Source: Phallusia mammillata (Eukaryota; Chordata; Ascidiacea; Phlebobranchia; Ascidiidae). From it: 64,000 nt of DNA. Shown in pieces: positions 1 to 11,816 of the stretch. How positions within the stretch are numbered: position 1 is the stretch's first letter; each line of letters starts with the position of its first letter. The stretch is from contig QLIY01000157.1 of assembly GCA_003260075.1 (NCBI GenBank), positions 37,609 to 101,608 of the forward strand. The letters run 5' to 3'. A program made the position numbers and the translations under genes. The notes below the pieces were generated by a model. That model did no database searches. It was given only the letters and a program-made list of their open reading frames with translations, and had not been told where the DNA came from.

Positions 1-237
1 GCGATTTTTAGCCTGTGCCTTGGAAAGGGGGCGATTTGAGCCAAAAAGGTTGAAGAACCCTGCTCTAGCAATACGGCCAATTGATGTCTTGTTTATCAGC
101 TACTCCGAAAAGATCTAATTTGTTAAAACAGTGTGTATTGCACGCAACTTACTTCTCATGTAATGGTTTCACGCTTTCAATAATGTATGCATCTATTTGG
201 GAATCAATTTTAGCAAAAAGTCAAGAATTTAACTCAC
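1..237. other. Intron sequence of the NWD1-like gene
   Basis: Intron downstream (in gene sense) of the last visible NACHT-gene exon. The first 70 bases, ending AAGAACCCTGCTCT, look like the tail of a hAT-type non-autonomous repeat cut by the window edge. Nothing else recognisable. Confidence 0.5.
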
Positions 238-3158
238 CAGGAGGTTGGAAGCATCCGGATAACGGGATGAGGTTCGGATTCGGATCGAGATCTAGGATCC
301 GGCTCGCCTCTTTCATCATTTTTCCGATCGTGGATGGGAATTGATCACTGAAGTAAGCTAATCTCCCAAACATCTCCACACACACGTGGTTGACGATACC
401 ACCTGCAAATAAATTTATTTCTGAGACAAAAAGTTAAAATGCTGGTATGAACTAAAATATGCTTTTAAAACGACCATTGCCGTCTATTTCTACTAGCAAC
501 AACCGGGGTGATTTTATCTTATATACTAGATGACATATTTTACCCCCCCCCCCAGTTAAAATGCTGGTATGAACTAAAATATGCTTTTAAAACGACCATT
601 GTCGTCTATTTCTACTAGCAACAACCGGGCTGATTTTATCTTATATACTAGATGACATATTTTACATCTCATATCGTTAATTAAATTTTGAAAAATAAAA
701 TGTTTTTTTTTAATATCAAGGCTTGTACTTCCATTCTAAACAAAACAAACAAATCTATAGAAAATTGCGAAACCTGCATACATTTCAAGCATCTACCTAC
801 CACCTTTAAATTCCAGTGTTGGCTTGGCCAGTTTTAAAGCATCTCGGATAAGGGAAATCGCCGGATCATTTTTCTTTTCCAATGTGAAGTTATAATCATC
901 CAACACATCTACGAAAGCCATAGGCATTTAAAAATAGATATTTTTTAAAAACATATTTTCGTCCTTTTTTTAAGCTATACTCAAGTGAAAATAAAATTGC
1001 AGCTAAAAAAAAGAAAAGAAAAAAAGAAAACCCAAGTAAAAGTGCCCGTTGTGGAAGATTTTTATAAAAATGTAAACTTTGTGTAAACTAGCAAGTGCTG
1101 GAGTAAGTATTTTTAATTCGTCGGCTCGTTATATTTTATGAAACCCTGGTTTTGCGCAGGGTTTGTAAAATACTCCTTAGTGTACAGTGCTTGCTTTCGA
1201 TGGTACACAATAAAATCTTCTTCTAAGACAGTGTTTGTCGGTGGGGTGGTTTCAGGGGCTCCATAAAGAAGAAAAAGTTATTAGCAAATTTCTCTAGAGG
1301 GGTCAAATGGTAATATTTACTCGGGGTCAGTAAGTAAAAAGGATCGTTGCTACTAATAGATTGTGAACCACTGTTTTAAGGCCTAATGTAAAACTTAGTT
1401 CGTTTTTGAAAGTTTCGAACAAACAACGAACAAAATAACCTTTGATTGCAAATGCGTTGATTTTCGTCAGCATCCAGGTCATATTACACAACACGGAATC
1501 GTTGAGTTCTTGCCACTTGGAGGCGCATGTGAGGTGAAAAGGAAGTTCATCCAATTTGCGGAAGTTGTAAACTCGATCAGAGAATTTCAGCGGCTAAAAA
1601 CAAAAAATATATATTAGTTGATCAAATTTAAAGCCAATGGTGAGAAATCGTGTTTTAGGAACACTATACACGGAAAAGTAATTTAATGTATAAACACACC
1701 AGTACTTTTTCTTTCTTTACCCCAATACAGATTTGTAAGATACACACTACCCGAAGCTTTTGGCATATCTACCAAAATTTTGGATTTTAATTTTCCCTCG
1801 GGGTCAATTCACCCCCGATAAGGACCTCTAGTTTGGGAAATGTTTTTCGTTTAACAGCCCAACTGTTTAAAATGGTCTTTTGTGTGCCACTTAGTTATGA
1901 AATCACGTTCAGCACTAAAATCTTACCCCCCCCCCCCGGAAAAGTAATTTAATGTATAAACACACCAGTACTTTTTCTTTCTTTGCCCCAATACAGATTT
2001 CTAAGATACACATTACCCGAAGCTTTTGAATATCTACCAAAATTTTGAAGGATTTTAATTTTCCCTCGGGGTCAATTCACCCCCGATGAAGAACCTCTAG
2101 TTTGGGAAATGTTTTTCGTTTAACAGCCTAACTGTTTAAAATGGTCTTTTGTGTGCCACTTAGTTATGAAATCACGTTCNGTTTTTTGTGCCGCATTTTT
2201 ACCCAATTTCGGGCCTAATTCGGTTTTGGACCCCAATGTCAGGCCCGCTTAAAACAGGTTTTATACATCGTCTTATTACATATGTTGTCAAAACGGTGAC
2301 GTCGAGTGACATCAGCAAGGTGAAAAGTCACCCCCCCCCCTGAAAAAAATATGAAAAAGTTTGGGAACCACTGCTCTATATATTTGTTCAGCCAATGCTC
2401 CATTTAGTTAACAATGGGCATAATTTGTGCCGCATTTTTACCCAATTTCGGGCCTAATTCGGTTTTGGACCCCAATTTCAGGCCCGCTTACAACAGGTTT
2501 TATACATCGTCTTATTACATACGTTGACAAAACGGTGACGTCGAGTGACATCAGCAATTAAGGTACAAAGTCTTTCTTACTTGTGCAGCGACTTGTCTGT
2601 CCACCTGGTGCTTCTTATTTTTCCAGATCTCCAGTGTCAACTCTTTCTTCCAACCGTTCGCCCACTTTCCACTGAAATATTCCGCGAGTTGACTGTGAAT
2701 CGCAGACTTTATTTGATCCGTTAGGTAGCGCTCACGAGCCACTTCCACAAACTGCCTGCAAACGTTAACATGTTTCATAATCAGTTAAATTTAAGTCTTA
2801 TCCGGATTTAAAAAAACAAACAAATATCTTGGACTTCAATTAGTTATGATAAAGTGTGTTTCAAATAGCTTCATCTTAGTTCTTTTCTAAAATAGCTTGA
2901 TATCATCAACAAACACTGGCAATGTACCACCCCTGTTGGGCTTAGATCACAGGTTCGATTTCAAAAAGTAACTATTAAGATCGGTATCAGGCATCTTGTA
3001 GACCCATCGTAAGGAGATTAAATAAGTTTTGTTTCCAGGGAACACCTTGAAACCACATTTTCGCACCTCAACCTGTTTAATTAAATTGGTGACAGTAATT
3101 ATTTTCTTTGTTTTGCCTATTCTTGCATGTACTGCGTGGTGGAGACAGTATAGCTACC

Positions 3159-3240
<82 letters not shown>

Positions 3241-6200
3241 NNNNNNNNNNNNNNNNNNNNNNNNNNNNNNNNNNNNNNNNNNNNNNNNNNNNNNNNNGCT
3301 ACACTAGTCAATACGGCCCATGTCTTGTATCAGCTGCACTGTTAATACTTGAAAAGTCGACACAGTGCCCTCTATGCTGCTTACTTCTATATAATGCTTC
3401 GATGTTTTCATATGAATTTATTATAGTTACTAAGGTAAATTTAAACTCATAATTACCTGTGATAGAGAGCAAGCACCGTGTGACCGACAGCTTGTCTCTC
3501 GACAAGGTCACCACCAAGGTCGTATCGAAGGCGCGTCCATAGCAACGGCGGAACGCGTACCACGTTACGAATGGGTGGAGACCAATATCGATAGGATGCG
3601 TTCAGAACTTCGTCATCAAGAGAAAGTAGATCTTCCAATTCTCCCTCGCCGATTCCGTTTCTGGAATAGCATTACGATAATACAAAGACACTGAGTTAGA
3701 ATTGTAAGCAGGGCCGGATTCATCATTTTAACGAACGAACGGGCTTGATTAAGGTCTGACTTCACATTATGTGTCCGTAGTTATATGTCAAAAATATAAA
3801 TTACCTAGCTAAGTAGCTCTTTGCTGGATATAGTCTAATCAGTGCCGGATTAAGGGTCTGCTGGCCTGTAGGCACATTATATAAGTGGCCCGAAAATCAG
3901 GGTTGACAACCAAAAAATTAAAATTATCAATATTGCCAAATCATTGTCACAAATCCCCCCCCCCGAGTTAGAATTGTAAGCAGGGCCGGATTCATCATTT
4001 TAACGAACGAACAGGCTTGATTAATGTCTGACTTCACATTATGTGTCCGTAGTTGCCAAAAATATAAATTACCTAGCTAAGTAGCTCTTTGCTGGATATA
4101 GTCTAATGTCCAACAACCCTAAAATGATACGTAAAACACAGAATAATATTGTTTCTCACTTGGCGCCAACGAGAAAGGCAAAGGATTTTTTCACTAGAAC
4201 TTTTCCGTGGTTTTCCTCGAGTCGGTCAAAGTAGTTGGAGATCGCTTTTCTTGCTGAGTCAGCAAATTGTATGTTGCTGACGTCAGTGTAGGAATGCCAG
4301 CGACGTGCTTCATCAAATGCCAGCTAAATATAGATTTAAAATTTACGAAAATTTAGATGTTTGCGAATCTGTTTAAACACACTTTGAAGAACTTGACATC
4401 GACAAAACACAGCTAAAGTTTAAGCAAGGCCTTAAATAAACCTCAAAAAATCGAATTGCTACCATGCGGGGCACAACACTGGTAAAAAAGAGTATATTTT
4501 AATTCCAGCACCAAACAAGCAACTTAAACCACTGGCTTACTTAGATTCAGTGGTGGATTCAGCCGGTTCGCACCAGTTCTATAGAATCGTCTCACAAAAT
4601 TTTATGAGAACAGCAAACCCCCCCCCCTTTAAACACACTTTGAAGAACTTGACATCGACAAAACACAGCTAAAGTGTAAGCAAGGCCCTACAAAAACCTC
4701 TAAAAATCAAATTGCTACCATGTGGGGCACAACACTGGTATAAAAGAATATATTTTAATCCCAGCACCAAACAAGCAACTTAAACCACTGGCTTATTTAG
4801 ATTCAGTGGTGGATTCAGCCGGTTTGCACCAGTTCTGTAGAACCGTCTCACATGAAATTTTATGAGATCAGCAAACCGGTTAGCATTACTGGTTACTGTC
4901 AATAGACTTTTTGTAACAGAACCGGCTAAAAAATATGACTTTTGTGATAGAACCGGCAGACAAAAAAAATGAATCTCTATAAAGTCACTCTCTAAAAACA
5001 TCAACAAAAATGCTAGGACTACAGTGCTTAAAACTCCAGCTCAGAATCAAACCTTTAAAAACAAGGGCTTAGGGTCCGATTGGAAAGCTGACATCACCAA
5101 GTCGTGTTGTTCACGGTTGAGCGCTCTGTTGTCACGTGCCAACCACGTGTCTAAAATCTCCCGCCCAGTTTCATCATCCAAGCACGTGACCTCGATAAAG
5201 TTACCACCGGGCATGGTACGTTGCAATGACGTCATCACCGCTATTTCCGGGTCTGGGAGGGTCGTGAGAAGAACGCGAACTTTGGGTGGAAGGTTCTTGG
5301 GCATCCAGTTCATTCTGAAATAAATGAGATTGTCCCAATCGTAAAATTCAATGTTGGGTAAACCGTAAAGAATTAGTTACCTGATGTGGTCAAAATTGAC
5401 ATGACAAAGTCAATCCTAACATACTGTTAACAAAGTCACTGACAAAAACTTATGTTAAGATTGTTTTTGTAAAAGTTTTGTGGAATGAGTTGGTTGTAAT
5501 ATTTTATCTTCGAAAGAAAATGAAAAATTTTGGAAAAATTGTGTTTGAAGAGCAACTAAAGCATCAAGTGTAGATTAATTTGTAAGTATAATAAAATAAT
5601 TTGTGCTGTATAAATTATGTACGGTCTTATGACAATACGTGTAAACCCAAGCAAAATCTTTTTTTCACGAGGCTCGAACTCAGGACACTCCTGGGGACGT
5701 TATTCAACGACTAAACTTACCTGTGAGCGCCATCTTGTTGTGACAACTGGTCAAGGGAGTCGAGAAAAATCATGAGGCGACCCTGATGCTCCGGACGATT
5801 CAATTTATCCGATACAGTGTCGAGCAGTTTGGAAAATCGCTGAACAACACTGTTAAAATTTTGAAGCAGGTGCATTCCCGGAACCGAGAACTCGAAGACT
5901 TCCGATATTTGCAAAATCAAACTCTGCATAAAAATTTGAAACAAAGTTTAAAGTTTCAGATAAAATTTGGATTAATTTCAAATCCATCATGTCATGAGAA
6001 GCACTTCTGTCGTGGGTTCGAATCCCACCGCAGGCTCGATATTTTCGTGATCGCTGGTCTGCATGAACGCCCCAGGGCGGATCCAGTTATAAACTTATGT
6101 TCATCTACGTCAAGTGAATAAAATATTTAAGTTGTTTCGGCATATTTCTGTTGTTTTTAGATTTTTTTAGGTACTTTTTGTTATTTTCGAATGTTTACTT

Positions 6201-9200
6201 CATTTAGTGATAGTTCTTTAGATCCATGGCAGTAAAACTTTTTCCATGCTAACCTGCAAAACATTGTGTATGTGTGANAACTTATGTTCATCTACGTCAA
6301 ATGAATAAAATATTTAAGTTGTTTCGGCATATTTCTGGTGTTTTTAGATTTTTTTAGGTACTTTTTGTTATTTTCGAATGTTTACTTCATTTAGTGATAG
6401 TTCTTTAGATCCATGGCAGTAAAACTTTTTCCATGCTAACCTGCAAAACATTGTGTATGTGTGACGAGTTGGGGGAAGTTCCCAGGAATCGGTACACAAT
6501 GACATCCTCTGGCGCCACCTCGCGACAGAGTTTCACGGTCATCGCGCAGAGGGCGGTTTTTCCTCGACCTGATTTCCCATAAACTACCACGGGATGTTGG
6601 TTGGATGTTGAAAGCAGAAGGGATTTAATATCGTCTGAAAAGAAATCGAATATACAACTGGGACTTGGGATTGGTGTGGAGTTAAAGACCATTACTGGTT
6701 CGTTTAAGTAGTTATGGGTTAATCCTGTCTCAACCACCTGTATTTATAAAAAAAAGATTTAAAGGAAATTGTTGATCAATTTTAACACCAAAAAAAACAA
6801 ACATCAGACATACTTTTCAACATAAGTCAAAATATTTCACTATGACCTGTAGTGACATTTCAGGATAAATTTAAAATCTGTCTTAGTCAATCGCACTTAA
6901 ATTATTACCATATCTGCTCAATTTAATCCTATTCAAAAGGTACAAAACACTTTAAAAATGTTTTACCAGTTTTGTAAACAACCAATAATTTACCTAACTT
7001 TGCACCCGCTAGCGCAAAACCAAGAAAATTCCACACATCTTACCCAATAACTGTTTTCTACCGCAAAACGACTGGCATTTGGTCCGAGCAAAAGTTGCAT
7101 GATGTAAAACTTCTTCAAACAACCATTCGCTGTCGTCCGCACCAGTAGGGTGCTGGGAATCTGTTTCTGGCGCATTGGACACTTCGGATTTTTTTGCCGT
7201 TTTTTCGATTGAGTGTTTTAAATCGTTGACAAAATCGATGCAGAACGATTGAAGATAATCAACATGGTTTTTTGAAGCTGTCGTAATGCCTGTAAACAGA
7301 CCAATGTATGGCTATTGAAATAGCTTGTTATAAATGACAATAACTTAACCTTAAAAATATGCTAAAGAAAAACGTGCAACGCAAAAAATGAATCGGACCC
7401 ATTATCACAGCAAGACATAACAAAGTGAAAAATAATTACAAAAATCTAACAAAACATATTGGGTACTTGGCCGGCAAAAATTGAGTAGAGAATATCCCTT
7501 CCATTTTCAGGGATTTTTGATTTGTACCAACAAAAAATATACATACTTTTTAATTATTTTTAAATAAACTATTACAAGTTAATCACAAAACAACAGTGTG
7601 GTCTAAACCAAGAACCCTCTCACCTTGATTTTTATACCAATCCACCTCGTATTTTTTTACATTATTTAAACCCCCAATCTTTGTCTCAACATTCGATTTC
7701 AGCTGACTTAGCAAATTCTATCAAACAAAAAACGATGTTTACATTTTTGAACCGTTTGTAACAAATTGTTGACGTTCGAACAAGATATTATGACATCACA
7801 AACCTGTGCGTCGTCATCAACTCTTCCCAAGTCGTCGACGTCTAAATATTTGCGAATGCACTTTTCCGCTAAATGATGGTCAAGGTATTTTATTTCCCGT
7901 CTGTAGAGGTAGGCAGATTCAATGTTCTTCAAGGATGCAAGACCCTCCTCAATTTCAAGTTCAGTAACTAAATAAGCAATATGACATCACATTGTACTGC
8001 AGTGAACAGTAATTTCTGGCATAATCTGGAGGTAAAAAGATCAAGTAAGCTTATTGTTGAAAACTAATGTTAATCAACAAAGAAAGTGCAATTAATAATT
8101 TCGTGCTTTATACTATGTTTTCATTGGTTGAGATATCGTCAGGCTATGAACAATTCAAGATACATGATATTTAGTCTGCAAAGAAGTTTAGGCGTTGACA
8201 CATAATGAAGGATCGATGGTATTAATCTCTAATCTAAAAAATAGGTGATATTACAAGCTGCAGACAAATCCAGGACAATCAGTTAAAAATTGGCGGCACG
8301 TTTTATGCCCTAAGCGTGTATGCTTTGTACCGTAGAGCTGTATTCAGGCTGGAAATGTTTACACCTTTAATAGACTGACTGGTATGCTGTTACTATGAGA
8401 TGAAAACATTTTCTTCAAAAGTAATTCTCGTTAATTTAAAGTCTATGAACAAAGATGTCTAATCTGGTATCTAAATTTTACTCAAATATTTCAATATGCC
8501 TCGTTTAAACTAGACACAAATTTGTTCCTGCTAAAAACGATACCTGATTTGAAAAACGCCTGTCCTTCCGCTTCAGTGATTATCCCGCTTTTCCGAGCAA
8601 TCTTCGCGCAATTTCGGAGAAATTCGGCAAGTTTGGTTGACGTTTTATCCCATGCGGCACGGTCAGAAAGTCTCTTTTTCTCGTTTGCAGAATCTTGATC
8701 ATCAAAGTACCGGTAAACGTTGGTAATTGGTTGTAAAACGTAAACCGGTGGAACGGCATTTTCGTCTCTCTTGTACCTTTACAATAAAATTAAGTTCAAC
8801 TTTAAAGTGTAAGATTAATAAACATACTATACCGGAAGATGCATGTAATTGCCCTGTGTTTACGAAAAAACTCAAAAACGACCATTGTTGCGTAGAGAAC
8901 GTTTTGCGCAATATGAACACAAAATAAACTCCAATTGAGTGGATTAAACATTGGGATTGCTGATGTTGCGGAAAGGTCACAACGCTTCATTTATACTACT
9001 TAGATGTAGGGACGCATGTGTCATTAAAGTTGAGTACTTGAAACAAACATGGGATGGCGATACTACTGTAACTTTACAATCCATGCTCAGGCAGCATTAT
9101 TAAACGTCTAGGCCAGGGGTGGGCAACCTTTGTTACTGTAGGGCCAATTATAAATGTCAAAATTGGATCGAGGGCCGCACATGTTCATCACACAAAGTGA

Positions 9201-10734
9201 TTTTGCTTTGTTTCTTACCAAATATGCTTAACTACAAGTATAATTCGTATTTGATTCTAGCCGCATTTTGCCAGAACGCAGAAAACTATAGCACCAGGTG
9301 CATTAATCAGCTCAAAAAGTATGTAATAATTGGACTCGTTTGCCAGTACTTTTGAAATCCAAGCGTCTCTGCGGGCCGCAGGTTGCCCACCCCTGGTCTA
9401 GGCCTAAGCAAGATATACAAATTACTTACAGGTAGGTACAATTCTTACCATAAATTTATTAAACCTTCCTTATCTGATTCCTGCTCTTCAGCAATCCTTA
9501 TCAACTTCTCAAACACTTCTACGTTGATATTGGAAGGTAGGGGGCGATACCCGTACCGATTTCCAATAAACGCCTAAAATATACATACACAATTATTGCC
9601 TGTAGGAACAAACGAATTAAAAGTCAAATTTAAAGATCAATCAATGCAATGTAATGGCAATGATTCAAAAAATTAGAAGTTTAGGATGTATTATATCAAA
9701 TTTTTGTGCTTCAGAGTAAAGGTTAGAATGAATGATAATTAAAAAGACATTCTATGCCTTTGCTCTGCTGTATGTCCAGTACTTACAACAAAATGAGGTC
9801 CCATCGAAAGTCGTTTGCAAGTTCGTATTTCCATGAGACAAAGTTCGCAAGTGGAGTGATCTACCGTCGCCGTTTCTTGAATTCCCCATCTCATATCCAT
9901 TACCTAAATTTCAAAACAATTTATAGAAACCAAATTTAATCATTGCCACACTGAATATTTGACAATAATTTTATCATTGCCGAGTCTTCAATAAACAGCG
10001 TAATGATTGGTAGCAGTTGTAGTTTTAAAGCAAATTATAATAAGTAAAAAGCATTTAGGAATATCACCTTTAATATACTGGCGTGCTATGATTTACGAAA
10101 GAGTATGCCGTGATCTCTGCATGGTCTGCATGGTGCTTTAGGGATGCTACCAGTATGAATGTATGCATTTAGGAATATATCGCTTCCACACGTTTTTATT
10201 TTAACTGTAAATTGCCATTAGCCAATTCTTTACCTGGAAATCTAGTCCCAGTTTTTGGCAAAAAGATCGAAGGTCAGGGTATGCCTTCTCCAAAAGTAGA
10301 TTCCTCTCCTCGCTCATATCTAAAAGTTAAAAAAATGTGAAAAACACAAAAAATAAAGCATCACAAATACCATATGACCGTATACATGTGTAAGTATACC
10401 GTACACCGAATGTATAACATGTACTTCGTGCTACACGTGCGATATATTCGGCCCCCCCCCCCCCCCCCCCGCAGTGGGCCTTATTACCTTCCGGGCCTAT
10501 ATGCCTTCAGGTACCTTAAGTTAAATTCCATATCTATCAGGCAACTTATGTCAAAATTTTGTGGCTTTTTGAAGGCATTGTACAAACATATGCAACGGTT
10601 GATAACAAAAACAAACCTGAAAATGTGGAACTGATAAACACACGCACGACATTGGATTGTTCCAGGGTTTGTAAACTTGTTTCTCCCCCTCTTAATAACT
10701 TTTTACGATTGCTAATGTCATTTTCAGATGCCAT
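238..10734 (-). CDS. NWD1/NWD2-like NACHT and WD-repeat ATPase, 3' end off window
   Basis: A STAND-type NACHT ATPase, cytosolic. Exons in coding order: 10617-10734, 10234-10319, 9787-9903, 9449-9573, 8544-8776, 7804-7967, 7624-7717, 7044-7289, 6441-6724, 5721-5923, 5053-5314, 4160-4323, 3457-3660, 2581-2755, 1440-1593, 804-908, 238-402. All have GT-AG borders and phases join throughout (about 966 residues). The N-terminal domain shows VRVFISSTFSDMSEERN (about residues 30-45) and VMDMRWGIQE (about 69), typical of the NWD/TEP1 group. Walker A is GKSGRGKT (about 445) and Walker B is LMIFLDSLDQLS (about 540). A helical region with PLFLKLAFDEAR, YWSPP, PPLLWTR and AEYFSGKW follows, as in NWD1. Human NWD1 is about 1560 residues, so the WD40 propeller should lie beyond position 1. 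The acceptor of exon 9 (behind 6724) was chosen over a nearer-consensus one at 6737 because only it keeps frame. NWD1 versus NWD2 cannot be separated here. Confidence 0.88.
432..664. repeat. 111-base duplicate flanking a poly-C joint
   Basis: 432-542 and 554-664 are the same sequence with about two differences, separated by 11 C at 543-553. It lies in the intron between the last two visible exons of the NWD1-like gene. Interpreted as an assembly joint between two overlapping allelic contigs. Confidence 0.8.
1671..2560. repeat. Cluster of duplicated intron segments with poly-C and single-n joints
   Basis: About 1671-1925 recurs at 1939-2179 across 13 C (1926-1938). A single n at 2180 then joins to a segment (2181-2330) that recurs at about 2424-2560 beyond ten C (2331-2340). 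All of this is inside one intron of the NWD1-like gene, between exons 1440-1593 and 2581-2755. The copies differ by scattered substitutions and small indels. Confidence 0.8.
3159..3297. repeat. GA microsatellite running into a 57-base gap
   Basis: An (AG)n tract with one interruption runs 3159-3240 and is followed by 57 unknown bases (3241-3297). It lies in the intron between exons 3457-3660 and 2581-2755 of the NWD1-like gene. The true repeat length is unknown. Confidence 0.95.
5990..6120 (+). mobile_element. tRNA-derived SINE fragment
   Basis: GGGTTCGAATCCC at about 6016 is a perfect RNA polymerase III B box. The downstream text (AGGGCGGATCCAGTTAT, ATGTTCATC) recurs near 40860-40915 and in looser form at 61100-61160. 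A convincing A box or cloverleaf is not visible, so this is a SINE remnant and not a tRNA gene. It is intronic in the NWD1-like gene. Confidence 0.55.
6096..6460. repeat. 182-base duplicate joined by a single n
   Basis: 6096-6277 recurs at 6279-6460 with very few differences, with one n at 6278 as the joint. The first copy duplicates the first bases of the exon ending at 6441 together with its donor site, so a naive gene model could place a spurious exon end near 6260. Confidence 0.85.
9114..9395. mobile_element. hAT-type MITE, family A (282 bp)
   Basis: Terminal inverted repeats CAGGGGTGGGCAACCT and AGGTTGCCCACCCCTG, flanked by a perfect 8-base target duplication GTCTAGGC (9106-9113 and 9396-9403). 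The interior matches, in opposite orientation, the elements at 14373 and 48049. Located in an intron of the NWD1-like gene; no transposase coding. Confidence 0.93.
10452..10470. other. 19-base poly-C tract without an obvious flanking duplicate
   Basis: It lies in intron 1 of the NWD1-like gene. Unlike most other poly-C tracts here, I see no repeat of the left flank on the right, so it may be a joint without overlap or a native tract. Confidence 0.6.
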
Positions 10735-11816
10735 GACGCTATAAGTTTAAATTCTTCACCGTTAGGCTTAACTTTGGCGATCCTCTGGGCAAAAGCTACA
10801 TGACATAACACAAAACATAAATGTGTAAAGTCAGCCTTACAAGTGCCAAAATATAAATCATTCGGAAAATTGGTGTATTTAATTGAGTCGGCAAGAAAAC
10901 AACTTACACATTTCTGACAAATTGAATAAATGAAACTGAAATTATTTAACATCTAGTATGCCACTACATAAGCACACTTAACTGACTTCCCTGCTTCTGT
11001 AGGCCTACATAATAAGCATCCAAAATGGCGTTCCATTTTCCCATTACCAAAACGATACATAGCCTACACAAGTTCAAGTTTAAACCTTGAATTGACACAG
11101 GCAAAAGTACAGACAATTTTACCATAAGCGTCTGTAGTTGCTAACCGGCCAAAACAAAGTGTCAACAGCTTAAGTCTGGTGCAGAAACCTTCCTACTAGT
11201 CTTTCAAGCAATTGTTTACCTATGACTGGCCGGGTATTATAATCGGCTTCAACACGGACCGCTGGTTCCTTTGTGTGTTCTCACATTTCTTCACAACAAT
11301 GTATAGGTGATCACGCTCACCTTTTGTCGATTTTGTACCCCTTATTTTAAACACTTTCAGTAAGGTTACCAACTTGGCAACTTTGTTCCTTTGCCCTTGT
11401 CGGCACGGTAAGGATATCTTAGTGTTAAGTTTCGGAAACTAAATTATTAATTGGTAAACTTTCTGTTCACTTTGATCACAAACAGAAAAAAAAACGCCCC
11501 CCCCCCGTTTCGGAAACTAAATTATTAATTGGTAAACTTTCTGTTCACTTTGATTATAAACGAAAAAAACTTTTTTTGCAATTAAAACTTATCTGTTAGA
11601 TTAAACAAAATTATTGTAATAATAACAAGTTGAAATTACAAAATGAGAACATGTTTGTTTTTATTTTCAAATAAAATTTTCGGTGCCTAAGATTTTTATC
11701 GCATTTACGTTGGCAACAAAAATCCCGGGGTTTTTCCCTACAGTGAGTATTGTCCGGGGAAAGAACATTATTTATTTATTGCAAAAAATTAGTGTTTTAC
11801 ATTCTGCAACTGAATC
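10735..11816. other. Divergent intergenic region between NWD1-like and IAH1 copy 1
   Basis: Shared upstream region of two divergent genes. On the minus strand an acceptor-like TTATAG lies 4 bases before the NWD1-like ATG. A 10-C joint at 11497-11506 separates two copies of a roughly 70-base sequence (from 11428 and from 11507). No other gene is visible. Confidence 0.6.

Noticed and set aside
3029-3452. Arg-Glu repeat open frames over the GA microsatellite
   Set aside because: Microsatellite translation running into unknown bases; it lies in an intron of the NWD1-like gene.
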